A stretch of DNA of 64,000 nucleotides from assembly GCF_016925495.1 (NCBI RefSeq), contig NZ_CP070491.1:4352001-4416000 (forward strand). Direction: 5' to 3'. Shown here one piece after another: positions 27,212-36,725 of the stretch (positions are counted from its first letter, which is position 1; each line of letters begins with the position of its first letter). Made by a program: the position numbers and the translations under genes. This DNA is from Methylococcus sp. EFPC2. GTDB taxonomy: Bacteria > Pseudomonadota > Gammaproteobacteria > Methylococcales > Methylococcaceae. The notes beneath the pieces were generated by a model. It was not told the DNA's origin and did no database searches. It was given only the letters and a program-made list of their open reading frames with translations.

Positions 27212-28279
27212 ATGACTCCCACTAAATCCGTACAGTTTTATCGACGCATATTGGACAACCTGACCGATGCCGTATTGCTGTTCGACCAGGACTTGTCGCT
27301 GTCCTATATCAATATGCCGGGGGAAATTCTGTTCGCGGTCAGCGCGCGCCAGGTATTGGGATCCAGGGCCCAACAGGTTTTCTTCTTCAGCGACCAGTCG
27401 GTCGAATCCGACATGCGCCGGGCGCTCGCGACGGGTTCGTCGATCACCAAGCGCAACGTGCTGCTGTCGCTCCCGCTGCACCCCATGACGGTCAATGTCG
27501 CCATGACGCCGCTGGTCGACGAGCCTAATCCGGCCCTGCTGGTCGAACTGCAGCAGGTGGACCGGCACTTGCGCATCTCCATGGAGGAGCAACTGATGGC
27601 GCAACAGAATGCCTCGCGCATGTTGCTGCGCGGCCTGGCGCACGAAATCAAGAATCCGCTGGGCGGACTGAGAGGCGCGGCGCAATTGCTGGACCGCGAA
27701 CTGGACGAGGAGCAGCGGGAATACACCCGCATCGTGATCGAGGAGTCCGACCGGCTGCAATCCCTGGTCGACCGCATGCTGGCGCCGCATACGCCGCCGC
27801 ACAAGAGCCAGCTCAACATACACAAGGTGCTGGAACGCGTGCGCCAGCTGGTGCAGGCGGAGGCGCCGGCCGGGGTTTCCCTGCACCGCGATTACGACCC
27901 CAGCATCCCCGACCTGCTGGGCGACAGCGATCAACTGATCCAGGCCATCCTCAACATCGTGCGCAACGCCGCCCAGGCGGTCGGCAGCCGGGGCAACATC
28001 ACCATCAGGACGCGCATCCATCGTCAGGTGACGCTCGGACACCGCCGCCACCTCCTGGCGGTCAAGATCGAAGTGATAGACGACGGTCCCGGCATCAAGC
28101 CGGAACTGTTGAACCAGATTTTTTATCCCATGGTGACCGGGCGCGCCGAGGGCACCGGCCTGGGCCTGTCCATCGCTCAATCGCTGATCAGCCAGCACGG
28201 CGGCCTGGTCGAATGCGCGAGCGTGCCTGGCAATACCGTATTTTCCATATTCTTGCCGTTGGAGAAGGAACATGAGTGA
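27212..28279 (+). CDS. glnL: Nitrogen sensor kinase NtrB
   Basis: A cytosolic histidine kinase that, with PII protein, sets the phosphorylation of NtrC according to nitrogen status. An N-terminal PAS-like domain (FYRRILDNLTDAVLLFDQDL) is followed by the H-box GLAHEIKNPLGG with His144, then the N-box and the ATP-lid DDGPGIKPEL and GTGLGLSIAQ. 355 residues from ATG 27212; an upstream ATG at 27155 adds 19 atypical residues. The end overlaps glnG by 8 bases. glnA is not adjacent. Confidence 0.93.
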   Translation: MTPTKSVQFYRRILDNLTDAVLLFDQDLSLSYINMPGEILFAVSARQVLGSRAQQVFFFSDQSVESDMRRALATGSSITKRNVLLSLPLHPMTVNVAMTPLVDEPNPALLVELQQVDRHLRISMEEQLMAQQNASRMLLRGLAHEIKNPLGGLRGAAQLLDRELDEEQREYTRIVIEESDRLQSLVDRMLAPHTPPHKSQLNIHKVLERVRQLVQAEAPAGVSLHRDYDPSIPDLLGDSDQLIQAILNIVRNAAQAVGSRGNITIRTRIHRQVTLGHRRHLLAVKIEVIDDGPGIKPELLNQIFYPMVTGRAEGTGLGLSIAQSLISQHGGLVECASVPGNTVFSIFLPLEKEHE

Positions 28280-29687
28280 CACGGCCCAAGTGTGGGTGGT
28301 GGACGACGACCGGTCGATCCGCTGGGTATTGGAGAAGGCGCTGGAAAAGGCCTCGATCAAGTCGCGCTGTTTTCCTAACGCCAATTTACTGCTGGAAGCC
28401 CTGGAAAGCGCCCGACCCGACGCGATACTGACCGACATCCGCATGCCGGGGGTGGACGGTTTGGCCTTGCTCGACAAGCTGCAAGCCAAGGAGCCCGGCC
28501 TGCCGGTCATCATCATGACTGCGCATTCCGATCTGGAAAGCGCCGTGTCGGCCTTTCATGGCGGGGCGTTCGAATATCTGCCCAAGCCGTTCGATGTCGA
28601 CGAGGCGATCGATCTGGTGCGGCGAGCCTGCAGTCACGGCCAGCGGCAGCGGCGCGAGCGGGGCGAAGTTCCGGCGCCGGTGCCGGAGAAAACGCCCGAA
28701 ATCATCGGCGAGGCGCCGGCCATGCAGGAAGTCTTCCGCGCCATCGCGCGGCTGGCGCGCTCGCACATCACCGTGCTGATCAACGGCGAATCCGGCACCG
28801 GCAAGGAACTGGTCGCCCGCGCCCTGCACCGGCACAGCCCGCGCGCCGCCCAGCCCTTCATCGCGCTGAACATGGCCGCGATCCCCCGGGATCTGCTGGA
28901 GTCCGAGCTTTTCGGTCACGAGCGCGGCGCCTTTACCGGTGCCCAGGGCCGCCGCGCCGGACGCTTCGAGCAGGCCGATGGCGGCACCCTGTTTCTCGAC
29001 GAAATCGGCGACATGCCGGCCGAGTTGCAGACCCGCTTGCTGCGCGTGCTGGCGGATGGGGAGTTCTTTCCCGTCGGCGCGCACACCCCGGTCAAAGTCG
29101 ACGTGCGCATCATCGCCGCGACCCATCAGAACCTGGAAACCCTGGTCGCCGAAGGCCGCTTCCGCGAAGATTTGTTTCATCGCCTCAACGTCATCCGTGT
29201 CCACATCCCGCCGCTGCGCGAACGGCGTCAGGACATACCGCTGCTGCTGCGACACTTCCTCGCCGATGCCAGTGCGGAACTGGGCGTGGAAACCAAGACC
29301 TTGCTGCCCGAAGTGGAAGAGTTCCTCTGCCGGCTGGACTGGCCCGGCAACGTGCGCCAACTGGAAAATACCTGCCGCTGGATCACGGTCATGGCCGCGG
29401 GCCAGGAAGTGCATCGGGACGACCTGCCGCCGGAATTGCTGCAGACCAAGCCGGAAGCCGTTCCCGCCAACGGCGCCTGGGAAGACAGTCTCAAGCATTG
29501 GGTGGACGGACAATTGAAAAAAGGCGAACGGGAAATCGCCAAGCATGCCATCGACACGGCGGAGAGCATATTGATCACCACGGCACTCCTGTTCACGCGT
29601 GGCCGGCGCCAGGATGCCGCCAAGATGCTGGGCTACGGACGCAACACCCTCACGCGCAAAATCAGCGAATTGGGCCTGGACGTGTAA
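28272..29687 (+). CDS. glnG: Nitrogen response regulator NtrC
   Basis: A sigma-54 activator of nitrogen-limitation genes. 471 residues: receiver domain with Asp55 in LTDIRMPGVDG, AAA+ domain with Walker A GESGTGKE, the sigma-54 contact loop GAFTGA and Walker B TLFLDEIGD, and a C-terminal Fis-type HTH (DAAKMLGYGRNTLTRKISEL). It overlaps glnL by 8 bases and so is translated with it. The usual length and order for the family are kept. Confidence 0.95.
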   Translation: MSDTAQVWVVDDDRSIRWVLEKALEKASIKSRCFPNANLLLEALESARPDAILTDIRMPGVDGLALLDKLQAKEPGLPVIIMTAHSDLESAVSAFHGGAFEYLPKPFDVDEAIDLVRRACSHGQRQRRERGEVPAPVPEKTPEIIGEAPAMQEVFRAIARLARSHITVLINGESGTGKELVARALHRHSPRAAQPFIALNMAAIPRDLLESELFGHERGAFTGAQGRRAGRFEQADGGTLFLDEIGDMPAELQTRLLRVLADGEFFPVGAHTPVKVDVRIIAATHQNLETLVAEGRFREDLFHRLNVIRVHIPPLRERRQDIPLLLRHFLADASAELGVETKTLLPEVEEFLCRLDWPGNVRQLENTCRWITVMAAGQEVHRDDLPPELLQTKPEAVPANGAWEDSLKHWVDGQLKKGEREIAKHAIDTAESILITTALLFTRGRRQDAAKMLGYGRNTLTRKISELGLDV

Positions 29688-29697
29688 AGGCATCAGC

Positions 29698-29767
29698 GTA
29701 AGGCGGATGCCGATGGGCGATCCGCCAGATCAGCCGGCGGAGCCCGGTGAAGCCGGCTCCGACCTAC
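29698..29767. repeat. Palindromic repeat between glnG and fisR
   Basis: GTAAGGCGGATGCC with GGCGATCCGCC on the left, and GGAGCCCGG...GCCGGCTCCGACCTAC on the right. It is related to 60841-60917 and 51122-51160. It lies between convergent genes and just overlaps the stop of the minus-strand gene. Confidence 0.65.
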
Positions 29768-31128
29768 AGCCCATATTTCTTGCGCTTGCGCCAGAGCGTC
29801 GCCCGGCTCACGCCGGCCAAGCGCGCGGCTTCGTCCAGCCGGCCTCCGGCTATCTGCAAGGCCTGGCGTATCGCCTCCGCCTCGTCTTCCCCACGACTGC
29901 GCCGCACCGGCAGGGGAGCTGCCGGCTCCGCTCCGCTCCTGGTCTCGCGGAACTCCGGCGGCAGTTCTTCCAGGGTCAATTCCGCGCCCCGTCCGACGGC
30001 GAAGGCGTATTCGATAACGTTCTGCAATTCCCTGACGTTGCCCGGCCAGGCATGGTCCAACAGGCGGCGCATGGCGTCCGGGGCGATGGTCTCTATGCGC
30101 CGGAGTCCTTGCCGATTGTGCAGTCCCACGTAATGCCACAACAAGAAGCCGATGTCTTGCCGGCGCTCGCGCAGCGGCGGGAGATAGACGGGCACCACGC
30201 GCAGCCGGTACATCAAGTCGTCGCGGAAGCGGCCGGCCTTGACCTCTTCGCGCAACGAACGATGGGTTGCCGCGATGATGCGCACATCGACCGTCACGGC
30301 CTTGTCGCTGCCTACCGGCATGAAACTGCGCTCCTGCAGCACGCGCAGCAGCTTGGCCTGGAGTTCCAGCGGCAGCTCCGCCACCTCGTCGAGGAACAGG
30401 GTCCCGCCGTTCGCCTGCTGGAACACGCCCGCATGGTCGCGCAGCGCGCCGGTGAAAGCGCCTTTGACGTGGCCGAACAATTCGCTCTCCAGCAGGCTGG
30501 GGGTCAGGGCCGCGCAGTTGATGGCCAGGAAGGGATGGTCGCGGCGGTGGCTCTCGACGTGTAGCGCCCTGGCCACCAATTCCTTCCCGGTGCCCGACTC
30601 GCCGCGGATCAGGATGGTCGCATCGGTTTCCGCCACGTTGCGGATGATCTTGATGGCGTCCTTCATGGCCGGATCGCGGGAGTAGATGCCGTGAAAGCTT
30701 TCCCCTTCATCCTCGCCGGGCCGCGGCGGCAGGGAGCCCGTGCCCGATTCCGGCTGGAGAAATTCGATGGCGCCGGCGAAGCGGCCGCTGGCATCGAAAA
30801 AAGCGCGCGCGGTCCGATAGCAGGAAAGCGATCTCGCGCCCGGCAGCTTGACGCGCACCGACTCGGCCTTGATCACGCCGTGTTCGGCCAGGCCGCATGG
30901 ATCGTGATGGCCCTCGCAGGCCAGGGCTTCGGTACAGGGCTGGCCGATCACCTTGTCGCCAGGAATACCGAACAATTTCTCCGCGCCCCGGCTCCAGAAC
31001 AGGATCTTGCCGGCCTCGTCCACGGCGAAGACCGCGCCGGCGTCGACCAGATCGGTGAGCACTTCGAAGGCCCGGTCGGGGCCGATCTGGCTAAGCCAGC
31101 GGTTGAAAAACGGGGACGAGAGACTCAT
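29764..31128 (-). CDS. fisR: FisR-like sigma-54 activator of sulfane-sulfur genes
   Basis: A 454-residue one-component activator: N-terminal PAS-like sensor (about 20-125), AAA+ domain with GESGTGKE and GAFTGA, and a C-terminal Fis HTH (EAARLAGVSRATLWRKRKK). The sensor holds three closely spaced cysteines (65, 71 and 78) and a fourth at 103. FisR of Cupriavidus senses sulfane sulfur through sensor cysteines and activates persulfide dioxygenase genes. Here the divergent neighbour is such a dioxygenase with a sigma-54-type promoter, which supports this call. ATG 31128 was preferred over TTG 31137. The name is inference from context; a different PAS-type activator cannot be excluded. Confidence 0.75.
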   Translation of the reverse strand: MSLSSPFFNRWLSQIGPDRAFEVLTDLVDAGAVFAVDEAGKILFWSRGAEKLFGIPGDKVIGQPCTEALACEGHHDPCGLAEHGVIKAESVRVKLPGARSLSCYRTARAFFDASGRFAGAIEFLQPESGTGSLPPRPGEDEGESFHGIYSRDPAMKDAIKIIRNVAETDATILIRGESGTGKELVARALHVESHRRDHPFLAINCAALTPSLLESELFGHVKGAFTGALRDHAGVFQQANGGTLFLDEVAELPLELQAKLLRVLQERSFMPVGSDKAVTVDVRIIAATHRSLREEVKAGRFRDDLMYRLRVVPVYLPPLRERRQDIGFLLWHYVGLHNRQGLRRIETIAPDAMRRLLDHAWPGNVRELQNVIEYAFAVGRGAELTLEELPPEFRETRSGAEPAAPLPVRRSRGEDEAEAIRQALQIAGGRLDEAARLAGVSRATLWRKRKKYGL

Positions 31129-31145
31129 GGCGTTCAAACCGGCAA

Positions 31146-31205
31146 GGATGTTTCACGATGAGTCATCAGTGTATTACAGCTTGCCTGGATGTTTCACCGT
31201 GAAAC
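31146..31205 (+). promoter_or_regulatory. Upstream activator sites for the sulfur operon
   Basis: GGATGTTTCAC occurs at 31146-31156 and again at 31187-31197, 41 bases apart (about four helical turns). The second is part of a perfect palindrome GTTTCAC-C-GTGAAAC (31191-31205). The palindrome centre is about 73 bases before the sigma-54 -24 box, the normal place for enhancer sites of a FisR/NtrC-type activator. Confidence 0.5.
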
Positions 31206-31270
31206 GGCCTCGTCGCGTTCGCTGGCTGCGGAATCCAGGACCCACACGGGCCGGGCGGGACTGGGTCTGC

Positions 31271-31286
31271 TGGCACGAGGCTTGAT
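31271..31286 (+). promoter_or_regulatory. Sigma-54-type promoter of the persulfide dioxygenase
   Basis: TGGCACG at 31271-31277, four bases, then TTGAT from 31282. This is the -24/-12 pattern TGGCACG-N4-TTGC with A in place of the last C. Start of transcription would be near 31297, thirty bases before the gene. Confidence 0.6.
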
Positions 31287-31326
31287 AGGCCAAAGTCATA
31301 GTTCCCGTTTCAAAGGAAGCGCCGCC

Positions 31327-32031
31327 ATGATATTCCGCCAATTGTTCGAACCGGACACCTCGACCTACAGCTACCTGCTCGCTTGCGAACGCAGCCGCAA
31401 GGCTTGTCTGATAGACCCGGTCGCCTCGGAAACGGAACGTTACGTCGCATTGCTCGGGGAATTGAACCTGAGGCTGGTCCATACCCTGGAAACCCACGTG
31501 CACGCCGATCACGTCACCGGTGCGGCGGCGCTGCGCGAAAAACTGGGCAGCAAGAGCGTGGTGCATCGCGACGCCGGAGCGCTCTGTGCCGATCTGCTGG
31601 TGACCGATGGCGTGCCCCTGCAGGTCGGCGGCCTGGAGATCGAGGTGCGCCATACGCCGGGCCATACCAATGGTTGCGTGAGTTACGTCATGGTCGATCG
31701 CGTGTTCACCGGCGATGCACTGCTCATCGGCGGCTGCGGCCGCACCGACTTCCAGCAGGGCGACGCGGGTCAGCTTTACGACTCCATCGCGACCAAGCTG
31801 TTCACCCTGCCACCCGATACGCTGGTCTACCCGGCCCACGACTATCAGGGCAACACGGTATCGACCATCCACCAGGAGATGGCCAAGAACCCCAGACTGG
31901 GCGGCGGGCGCAGCCGGGAGGAGTTCATCGCCCTGATGGCGGAGCTGAAGCTGCCCTATCCCAAATACATCGATCAGGCGCTGCCGGCCAACCGGATCTG
32001 CGGCGGGACGCCCTCGGTTTGCCAGGGTTAG
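31327..32031 (+). CDS. pdo: Persulfide dioxygenase (ETHE1-like)
   Basis: A mononuclear iron enzyme of the metallo-beta-lactamase fold that oxidises glutathione persulfide to sulfite. 234 residues. The metal-site motif is HVHADH at residues 57-62 (in place of HxHxDH), followed by HTPGHT near 109 and the family mark GGCGRTDFQQGD. AAGGAAG precedes ATG 31327; a longer open frame upstream covers the promoter and is not coding. Two bases separate it from the TauE/SafE gene, whose product would export the sulfite made here. Confidence 0.9.
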   Translation: MIFRQLFEPDTSTYSYLLACERSRKACLIDPVASETERYVALLGELNLRLVHTLETHVHADHVTGAAALREKLGSKSVVHRDAGALCADLLVTDGVPLQVGGLEIEVRHTPGHTNGCVSYVMVDRVFTGDALLIGGCGRTDFQQGDAGQLYDSIATKLFTLPPDTLVYPAHDYQGNTVSTIHQEMAKNPRLGGGRSREEFIALMAELKLPYPKYIDQALPANRICGGTPSVCQG

Positions 32032-32033
32032 CC

Positions 32034-32972
32034 GTGTTCCTGGCGTTCGGACTTTCTCTCGCGATCGGTCTGCTGCTAGGCCTGCTGGGCGGCGGCGGTT
32101 CCGTATTGACCGTGCCGGTGCTGGTCTACATCCTCCATGTCGAGCCCAGGACCGCCATCCTGACCTCTTTCACCGTCATCGGCGTGTCCAGCCTGATCGC
32201 CATCGCTCAGCATGCGCGCCGGCGTCGCGTCTGCTGGAAGAGCGGCTTTTTTTTCGGCCTGGCGGGGATGGTCGGCGCGTACTATGGCGGCCGGATGGCG
32301 ATGCATTTTTCCAACGACGTGTTGATGGCGCTGTTCGGCCTGTTCACCCTGGCGGTCGGCATCGCCATGCTGAGCGTGCGCCGCCAGTCCGAGCCGGCGG
32401 CGCCCAAGGCGCCGGTCCGCTGGAGTCTGTGTCCCGCCCGCTCGCCCTACGCCAGGCTGATGTTCGACGGCTTTTTCGTCGGTGTGCTCACCGGGCTGAT
32501 CGGGGTGAGCGGAGGCTTTTTGGTGGTTCCGGCGCTGACGCTGCTGGTCGGGCTGCCCATGCCGGTTGCGGTGGGGACGTCCTTGCTCATCGTCGCCATG
32601 AACGCGCTTGCCGGACTCGGCGGCTATCTGGAGCACGCCCGGTTCGATATTCCGCTTACCGCCGTCATGATGTCCGGCACGATCACGGGCAGCCTGCTGG
32701 GAGGATGGCTGTCCCATCGAATGGGCGCGGCGATGCTGCGCAAGCTGTTCGGCCTCTTCGTCGTCCTGATTGCCGCCTACGTCCTCTATCGGTCCGTCAC
32801 CGTCCGACTGCTCGCCGATCTGGCGGCGGAATTGACCCGGCACCGGGAGTTCGTGCTGGGGGTCGCGGCCCTGGCCGGCTTCCTGATACTGATGCGCATC
32901 GCCGCCTGGATACACCGGCCGATGCCCGAGAGCGGGCAATCCGCCCACCTCGGTGAAAGTAGCGGACGATGA
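32034..32972 (+). CDS. TauE/SafE (TSUP) membrane exporter, probable sulfite
   Basis: A 312-residue inner-membrane protein with eight or so hydrophobic helices in two similar halves. Each half starts with the TSUP signature: GLLLGLLGGGGSVLTVPVL and FVGVLTGLIGVSGGFLVVPA. The family moves sulfite, sulfoacetate and related anions. It is in the persulfide dioxygenase operon, two bases downstream, so sulfite export is the likely role. GTG 32034 with AGGG upstream was chosen; TTG 32019 would overlap the dioxygenase. Confidence 0.85.
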   Translation: MFLAFGLSLAIGLLLGLLGGGGSVLTVPVLVYILHVEPRTAILTSFTVIGVSSLIAIAQHARRRRVCWKSGFFFGLAGMVGAYYGGRMAMHFSNDVLMALFGLFTLAVGIAMLSVRRQSEPAAPKAPVRWSLCPARSPYARLMFDGFFVGVLTGLIGVSGGFLVVPALTLLVGLPMPVAVGTSLLIVAMNALAGLGGYLEHARFDIPLTAVMMSGTITGSLLGGWLSHRMGAAMLRKLFGLFVVLIAAYVLYRSVTVRLLADLAAELTRHREFVLGVAALAGFLILMRIAAWIHRPMPESGQSAHLGESSGR

Positions 32973-33007
32973 TTTCGGCTCGGCCGATCGCCCCGTCCCT
33001 GCGCTAG

Positions 33008-33026
33008 GATGCGATAATGCGCATCC
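33008..33026 (+). promoter_or_regulatory. Possible extended -10 promoter of aroC
   Basis: TGCGATAAT (an extended -10 box, TG-N-GATAAT) within a small inverted repeat GGATGCG/CGCATCC. It is 33 bases before the aroC ATG. No convincing -35 box is present. Confidence 0.35.
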
Positions 33027-33050
33027 AACCCATAGACCTCGCGCATTCCC

Positions 33051-34151
33051 ATGTCCGGAAACACCCTAGGCAAACTGTTCACCGTCACCACTTTCGGCGA
33101 GAGCCACGGCCCGGCTCTCGGCGCCATCGTCGACGGCTGCCCGCCGGGGCTGGAACTGAGCGAGGCGGATCTGCAGCACGACCTGGACCGGCGCAAGCCC
33201 GGCACCTCGCGCCACACCACCCAGCGCCGGGAGGCGGACGAGGTGCGCATCCTCTCGGGCGTATTCGAAGGCAAAACCACCGGCACGCCCATAGGCCTGC
33301 TGATCGAAAACACCGACCAGCGTTCCAAGGATTATTCCAACATCGCCGAACAGTTCCGTCCCGGCCACGCCGATTACACCTACCACATGAAATACGGCTT
33401 GCGCGATTACCGCGGCGGCGGCCGCTCGTCGGCGCGCGAAACCGCCATGCGCGTGGCGGCCGGCGGCATCGCCAAGAAATATCTGCGGGAAAAGCTGGGC
33501 GTGGAAATACGCGGCTATCTGGCTCAACTGGGCCCCATCAAGGCTCAGAAACTGGTCTGGGAAGAGGTCGACAACAATGCCTTCTTCTGTCCCGACCCGG
33601 ACCGGGTGCCCGAACTGGAGGCCTACATGGACGCTCTGCGCAAGGAGGGCGACTCGATCGGTGCCCGCATCAACGTGGTTGCGACCGGTGTACCGCCCGG
33701 TTTGGGCGAGCCCATATTCGACCGCCTCGACGCCGAACTGGCTTATGCCTTGATGAGCATCAACGCCGTCAAAGGCGTGGAAATCGGCGACGGCTTCGGC
33801 TGCGTGGAAGCCAAGGGCACGGCATTCCGCGACGAGATCACGCCCGCCGGCTTCCTCAGCAATCACGCCGGCGGCGTGCTGGGCGGCATATCCTCGGGCC
33901 AGGACATCGTCGCCAGCCTCGCCCTCAAGCCGACTTCCAGCCTGCGGCTGCCGGGCCGATCGGTGAACTTGCACGGCGAGCCGATCGAAGTGATCACCAC
34001 CGGCCGCCACGATCCCTGCGTCGGCATTCGCGCCACGCCCATCGCCGAAGCCATGGTCGCCCTGGTCCTGATGGACCACTACCTGCGTCACCGGGCGCAG
34101 AACGGCGGTGTGGCAACGGCGCTGCAGCCGATACCGGCGGGCCAAGCCTAG
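33051..34151 (+). CDS. aroC: Chorismate synthase
   Basis: The last shikimate-pathway enzyme; converts EPSP to chorismate and needs reduced FMN. 366 residues, the standard length. Signatures GESHGPALG at the start, [11 protein letters not shown] near 125 and [10 protein letters not shown] near 325 are all intact. The ATG gives [18 protein letters not shown], a typical beginning. It appears to be a single-gene unit; the next gene is convergent. Confidence 0.97.
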   Translation: MSGNTLGKLFTVTTFGESHGPALGAIVDGCPPGLELSEADLQHDLDRRKPGTSRHTTQRREADEVRILSGVFEGKTTGTPIGLLIENTDQRSKDYSNIAEQFRPGHADYTYHMKYGLRDYRGGGRSSARETAMRVAAGGIAKKYLREKLGVEIRGYLAQLGPIKAQKLVWEEVDNNAFFCPDPDRVPELEAYMDALRKEGDSIGARINVVATGVPPGLGEPIFDRLDAELAYALMSINAVKGVEIGDGFGCVEAKGTAFRDEITPAGFLSNHAGGVLGGISSGQDIVASLALKPTSSLRLPGRSVNLHGEPIEVITTGRHDPCVGIRATPIAEAMVALVLMDHYLRHRAQNGGVATALQPIPAGQA

Positions 34152-34214
34152 CGCCATAAGCCCGCTCCTACGGCGCGCGGCCGCTTTTCCCCGGCCGCGA
34201 ACGCCCTGGCCCGC

Positions 34215-34865
34215 TCAGTCCTCGAACGCCGGAATAATCTCGGCTTCCCGCTTGCCGGCTTCTATCCATTCGACCACGGACGGGTCGCTCAACACGGTGT
34301 CGACGTAAGCCTTTGCGGCCGGGCCGGCATCGAGGGCGTAGGTCCTGAAGCGCAGGGCGACCGGGGCATAAACCGCATCGACGATAGTGAAGCGTCCGAA
34401 CAGCCAGGGGCCCGCGGCCGCCCATCGGCTGCGGTTATCTTCCCAGATCCGGTTGATGCGGGCGGCGTCCTTGAGGGCTGCTTCGGGCAGCGTCTTGGGT
34501 CCCGGCGCTCTACGGCAATTCATGCCGCAATGCTCCCGCAAGGCCTGGAAGCCCGAATGCATTTCCGCCGCGATCGAACGCGCCCTGGCCCGGTCGGCGA
34601 GGGCTTGCGGCCATCCGCCCGTTTCCGGGAAGCGTTCCGCCAGATATTCCAGGATGGCGAGGGAGTCCCAGACGGTGACTTCGCCGTCGATCAGCACGGG
34701 CACCTTGCCGGCCGGATTGTAAGCGGCGATGCGGCCCGGACTGTCTTCCCGGTAGAGGGGAATGCGGACTTCGTCGAACGCGATGCCGTGGTGCTTCAAA
34801 TACAGCCAGGGACGGAGGGACCAGGAGGAGTAGTTTTTGTTGCCGATGACCAGGGTGAGACTCAT
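34215..34865 (-). CDS. Glutathione S-transferase family protein
   Basis: A cytosolic thioredoxin-fold transferase, 216 residues. The N-terminal domain holds the likely active-site serine region NKNYSSWSLRPW, then the glutathione-binding GKVPVLIDGEVTVWDSLAI with the cis-Pro and Glu/Asp-Ser motif. The C-terminal domain is helical. Substrate is not predictable. It stands alone, convergent to aroC. Confidence 0.88.
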   Translation of the reverse strand: MSLTLVIGNKNYSSWSLRPWLYLKHHGIAFDEVRIPLYREDSPGRIAAYNPAGKVPVLIDGEVTVWDSLAILEYLAERFPETGGWPQALADRARARSIAAEMHSGFQALREHCGMNCRRAPGPKTLPEAALKDAARINRIWEDNRSRWAAAGPWLFGRFTIVDAVYAPVALRFRTYALDAGPAAKAYVDTVLSDPSVVEWIEAGKREAEIIPAFED

Positions 34866-35106
34866 GGATGCGCTTCCTTGGGTAGTCGATGTCTTAAAAC
34901 ACTGGAAAAATCCGAATCCGGGCCGATGGGCGCGCTTTCGGCTGGGTCCATCCTAGCAAACCGACGGATCAAGAGGTACGCTCGAAACGCGCGCGGCCTG
35001 AACATCGGCGAGCGGCCGGCACGCGCGTCCTCGGCCGATCTCTTTCAGGGCGAGCAAGCGATGGACGTCATGCCGATCTGGTCACGGCCGGCGTAAGCGC
35101 CCAATT

Positions 35107-36069
35107 TCAGGGGCGGCGCCGATAGTCGCGCGGCGCAAGGCCGTAACGCTGCCTGAAAGACCGGCTGAAGTGCGACAAATCGTTGTATCCCCAGCGCAAG
35201 GCGATGTCGGAAACCGAACGGCCGGCCTGCGCGGGATCCGCCAGGTCCCTGCGGCAGTTTTCCAGGCGGCGAAGCCAGACGTGGCGCATCAGGGAAGTGT
35301 TTTCGTTCTTGAACAAGTCGTTGATGTAGCGGGACGACAAACCCACGGCCCCGGCGACCGTCGAGGCGTCCAGACCGGGATCGGGCAGATGCCGTTCGAT
35401 GAAATTCTTGATCCGCTGGAGCGAAGCCGAGCGACCGCGCGACCAACCACGATCCGCCGGGCGTACCGACGCCAAGGCCAGGGTCAGCAGGTCGACGGAA
35501 CGCTCGGACAGCGCATCTATCTCCTCGCGACTCAAGCAAGCGGCCTGAGCGGCGGACACGCGGACGAAATTCGATGTTACGGCGCCGATACCTTGGTTTC
35601 CGGGAATGCGCAAGGCCGTGCAGCGCTCCGCGCCCGGCAGCCTGGCGCTCAAGACCGGCCGGGGGATGGACAGGATGAGTTTGGAGAAATGCCCGGGGCA
35701 GCGGATGCGATGAGGGCGGGTGGCGTCGTAGAGAGCCATGTCGCCGGGCCGCAGAATCGCCGACCGGCCATCCTGTTCCAGCGAGTAGCGCCCCGCAAGC
35801 AAGATCACCGCGAAATAGGCGTCCTGGTCCTTTCGGGTGGGTTCGCCCGCCAGCCGGTCGATACCGATGGCGCCGGATCGAATTCTGGACAGGCGCTGTG
35901 CGCCCCAGGGGCGTATCGTCATCTCATTGAACAAACCGCCCTCGTCGGGTGGCCGAATCTCGACCCTGACGTATTCGCGTCCGATGACTTCACGCAGCCA
36001 GTCGGCCCTGTCGCGCGGGGCGACGTCGGCCGTCGACAGCCGGACGGGTGTCGAAGCTGTGTTCTCCAT
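35107..36069 (-). CDS. AraC-family transcriptional regulator
   Basis: A 320-residue activator. The C-terminal domain carries two HTH motifs (STVAGAVGLSSRYINDLFKN and VSDIALRWGYNDLSHFSRSFRQRYGL), the second close to the AraC signature. The N-terminal part (about 20-190, DWLREVIGREYVRVEI then RPGDMALYDATRPHRI) resembles the AraC_binding_2/FeaR-type ligand domain. ATG 36069 (MENTASTP) was chosen. It is divergent from a small membrane-protein gene 168 bases away, its most likely target. The inducer is unknown. Confidence 0.87.
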   Translation of the reverse strand: MENTASTPVRLSTADVAPRDRADWLREVIGREYVRVEIRPPDEGGLFNEMTIRPWGAQRLSRIRSGAIGIDRLAGEPTRKDQDAYFAVILLAGRYSLEQDGRSAILRPGDMALYDATRPHRIRCPGHFSKLILSIPRPVLSARLPGAERCTALRIPGNQGIGAVTSNFVRVSAAQAACLSREEIDALSERSVDLLTLALASVRPADRGWSRGRSASLQRIKNFIERHLPDPGLDASTVAGAVGLSSRYINDLFKNENTSLMRHVWLRRLENCRRDLADPAQAGRSVSDIALRWGYNDLSHFSRSFRQRYGLAPRDYRRRP

Positions 36070-36237
36070 GGGTACGGCTCCCGTTTCCGATACGGTGCCG
36101 CATCGTAGGCGTTGCACCGAGCGATGTAAACCGCGGAAGCGCCGATACGGTCAAGTTCGCCCTCCGGCCGGGACAAGCGAAGTCCGGCCGGGGCATGCAT
36201 ACTCTCAGCCTTCTTTTCAATCAGGATGGGAGATGCG

Positions 36238-36684
36238 ATGAGTCAAGAATCGAGACATGCGGGCAACGTGCTGCTGCTCCGCGCCGCGACCTTGTGGCTG
36301 CTGGTGGCTTTGATTCTGGCTTGGTGCCTGGTGGGTCTGGGCATGGGGCTGCCCCCGCTGCCCGACGTCTTTCCCGGCAAATTCTCCCGTGTGGTGCAGG
36401 CACACCTGGACTTCCTCATCATGAGCGCGCTGCTGTTCGGCTTCTATGCCGCACGCTTCCCCCTGCCGGGCGCGGTGCGCTGGGCCATGGTGGTGGGGGC
36501 ATTCACCAACTCCAGCTTATTCCTGCTGTTGGCGATCTTCCCCTCGCTCGACGCGTCTCCCCCGCCGGAAGGCCTGCTGCCCGGCGCCTACCGGGTATTC
36601 ATGCTGGTCAGCATCGTGATAACCAGCTACGGATTCGGCAGGGGCGCGCTGCTGGTCCTGCGTTCGAGCTTCGACGACGAATGA
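36238..36684 (+). CDS. Small four-helix membrane protein
   Basis: A 148-residue membrane protein with four predicted helices (about 15-38, 58-80, 85-103, 118-138). The segment QAHLDFLIMSALLFGFY recalls the HLDF motif of hydroxylaminobenzene-mutase-like proteins, but I cannot confirm that family. ATG 36238 (MSQESRHAG) has GGAG upstream. It is divergent from the AraC-type regulator, which may control it. No function assigned. Confidence 0.7.
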   Translation: MSQESRHAGNVLLLRAATLWLLVALILAWCLVGLGMGLPPLPDVFPGKFSRVVQAHLDFLIMSALLFGFYAARFPLPGAVRWAMVVGAFTNSSLFLLLAIFPSLDASPPPEGLLPGAYRVFMLVSIVITSYGFGRGALLVLRSSFDDE

Positions 36685-36725
36685 GCCTACAGACGCTTGC
36701 TTGAAGCCCATCCCCCAGGAAGGTC

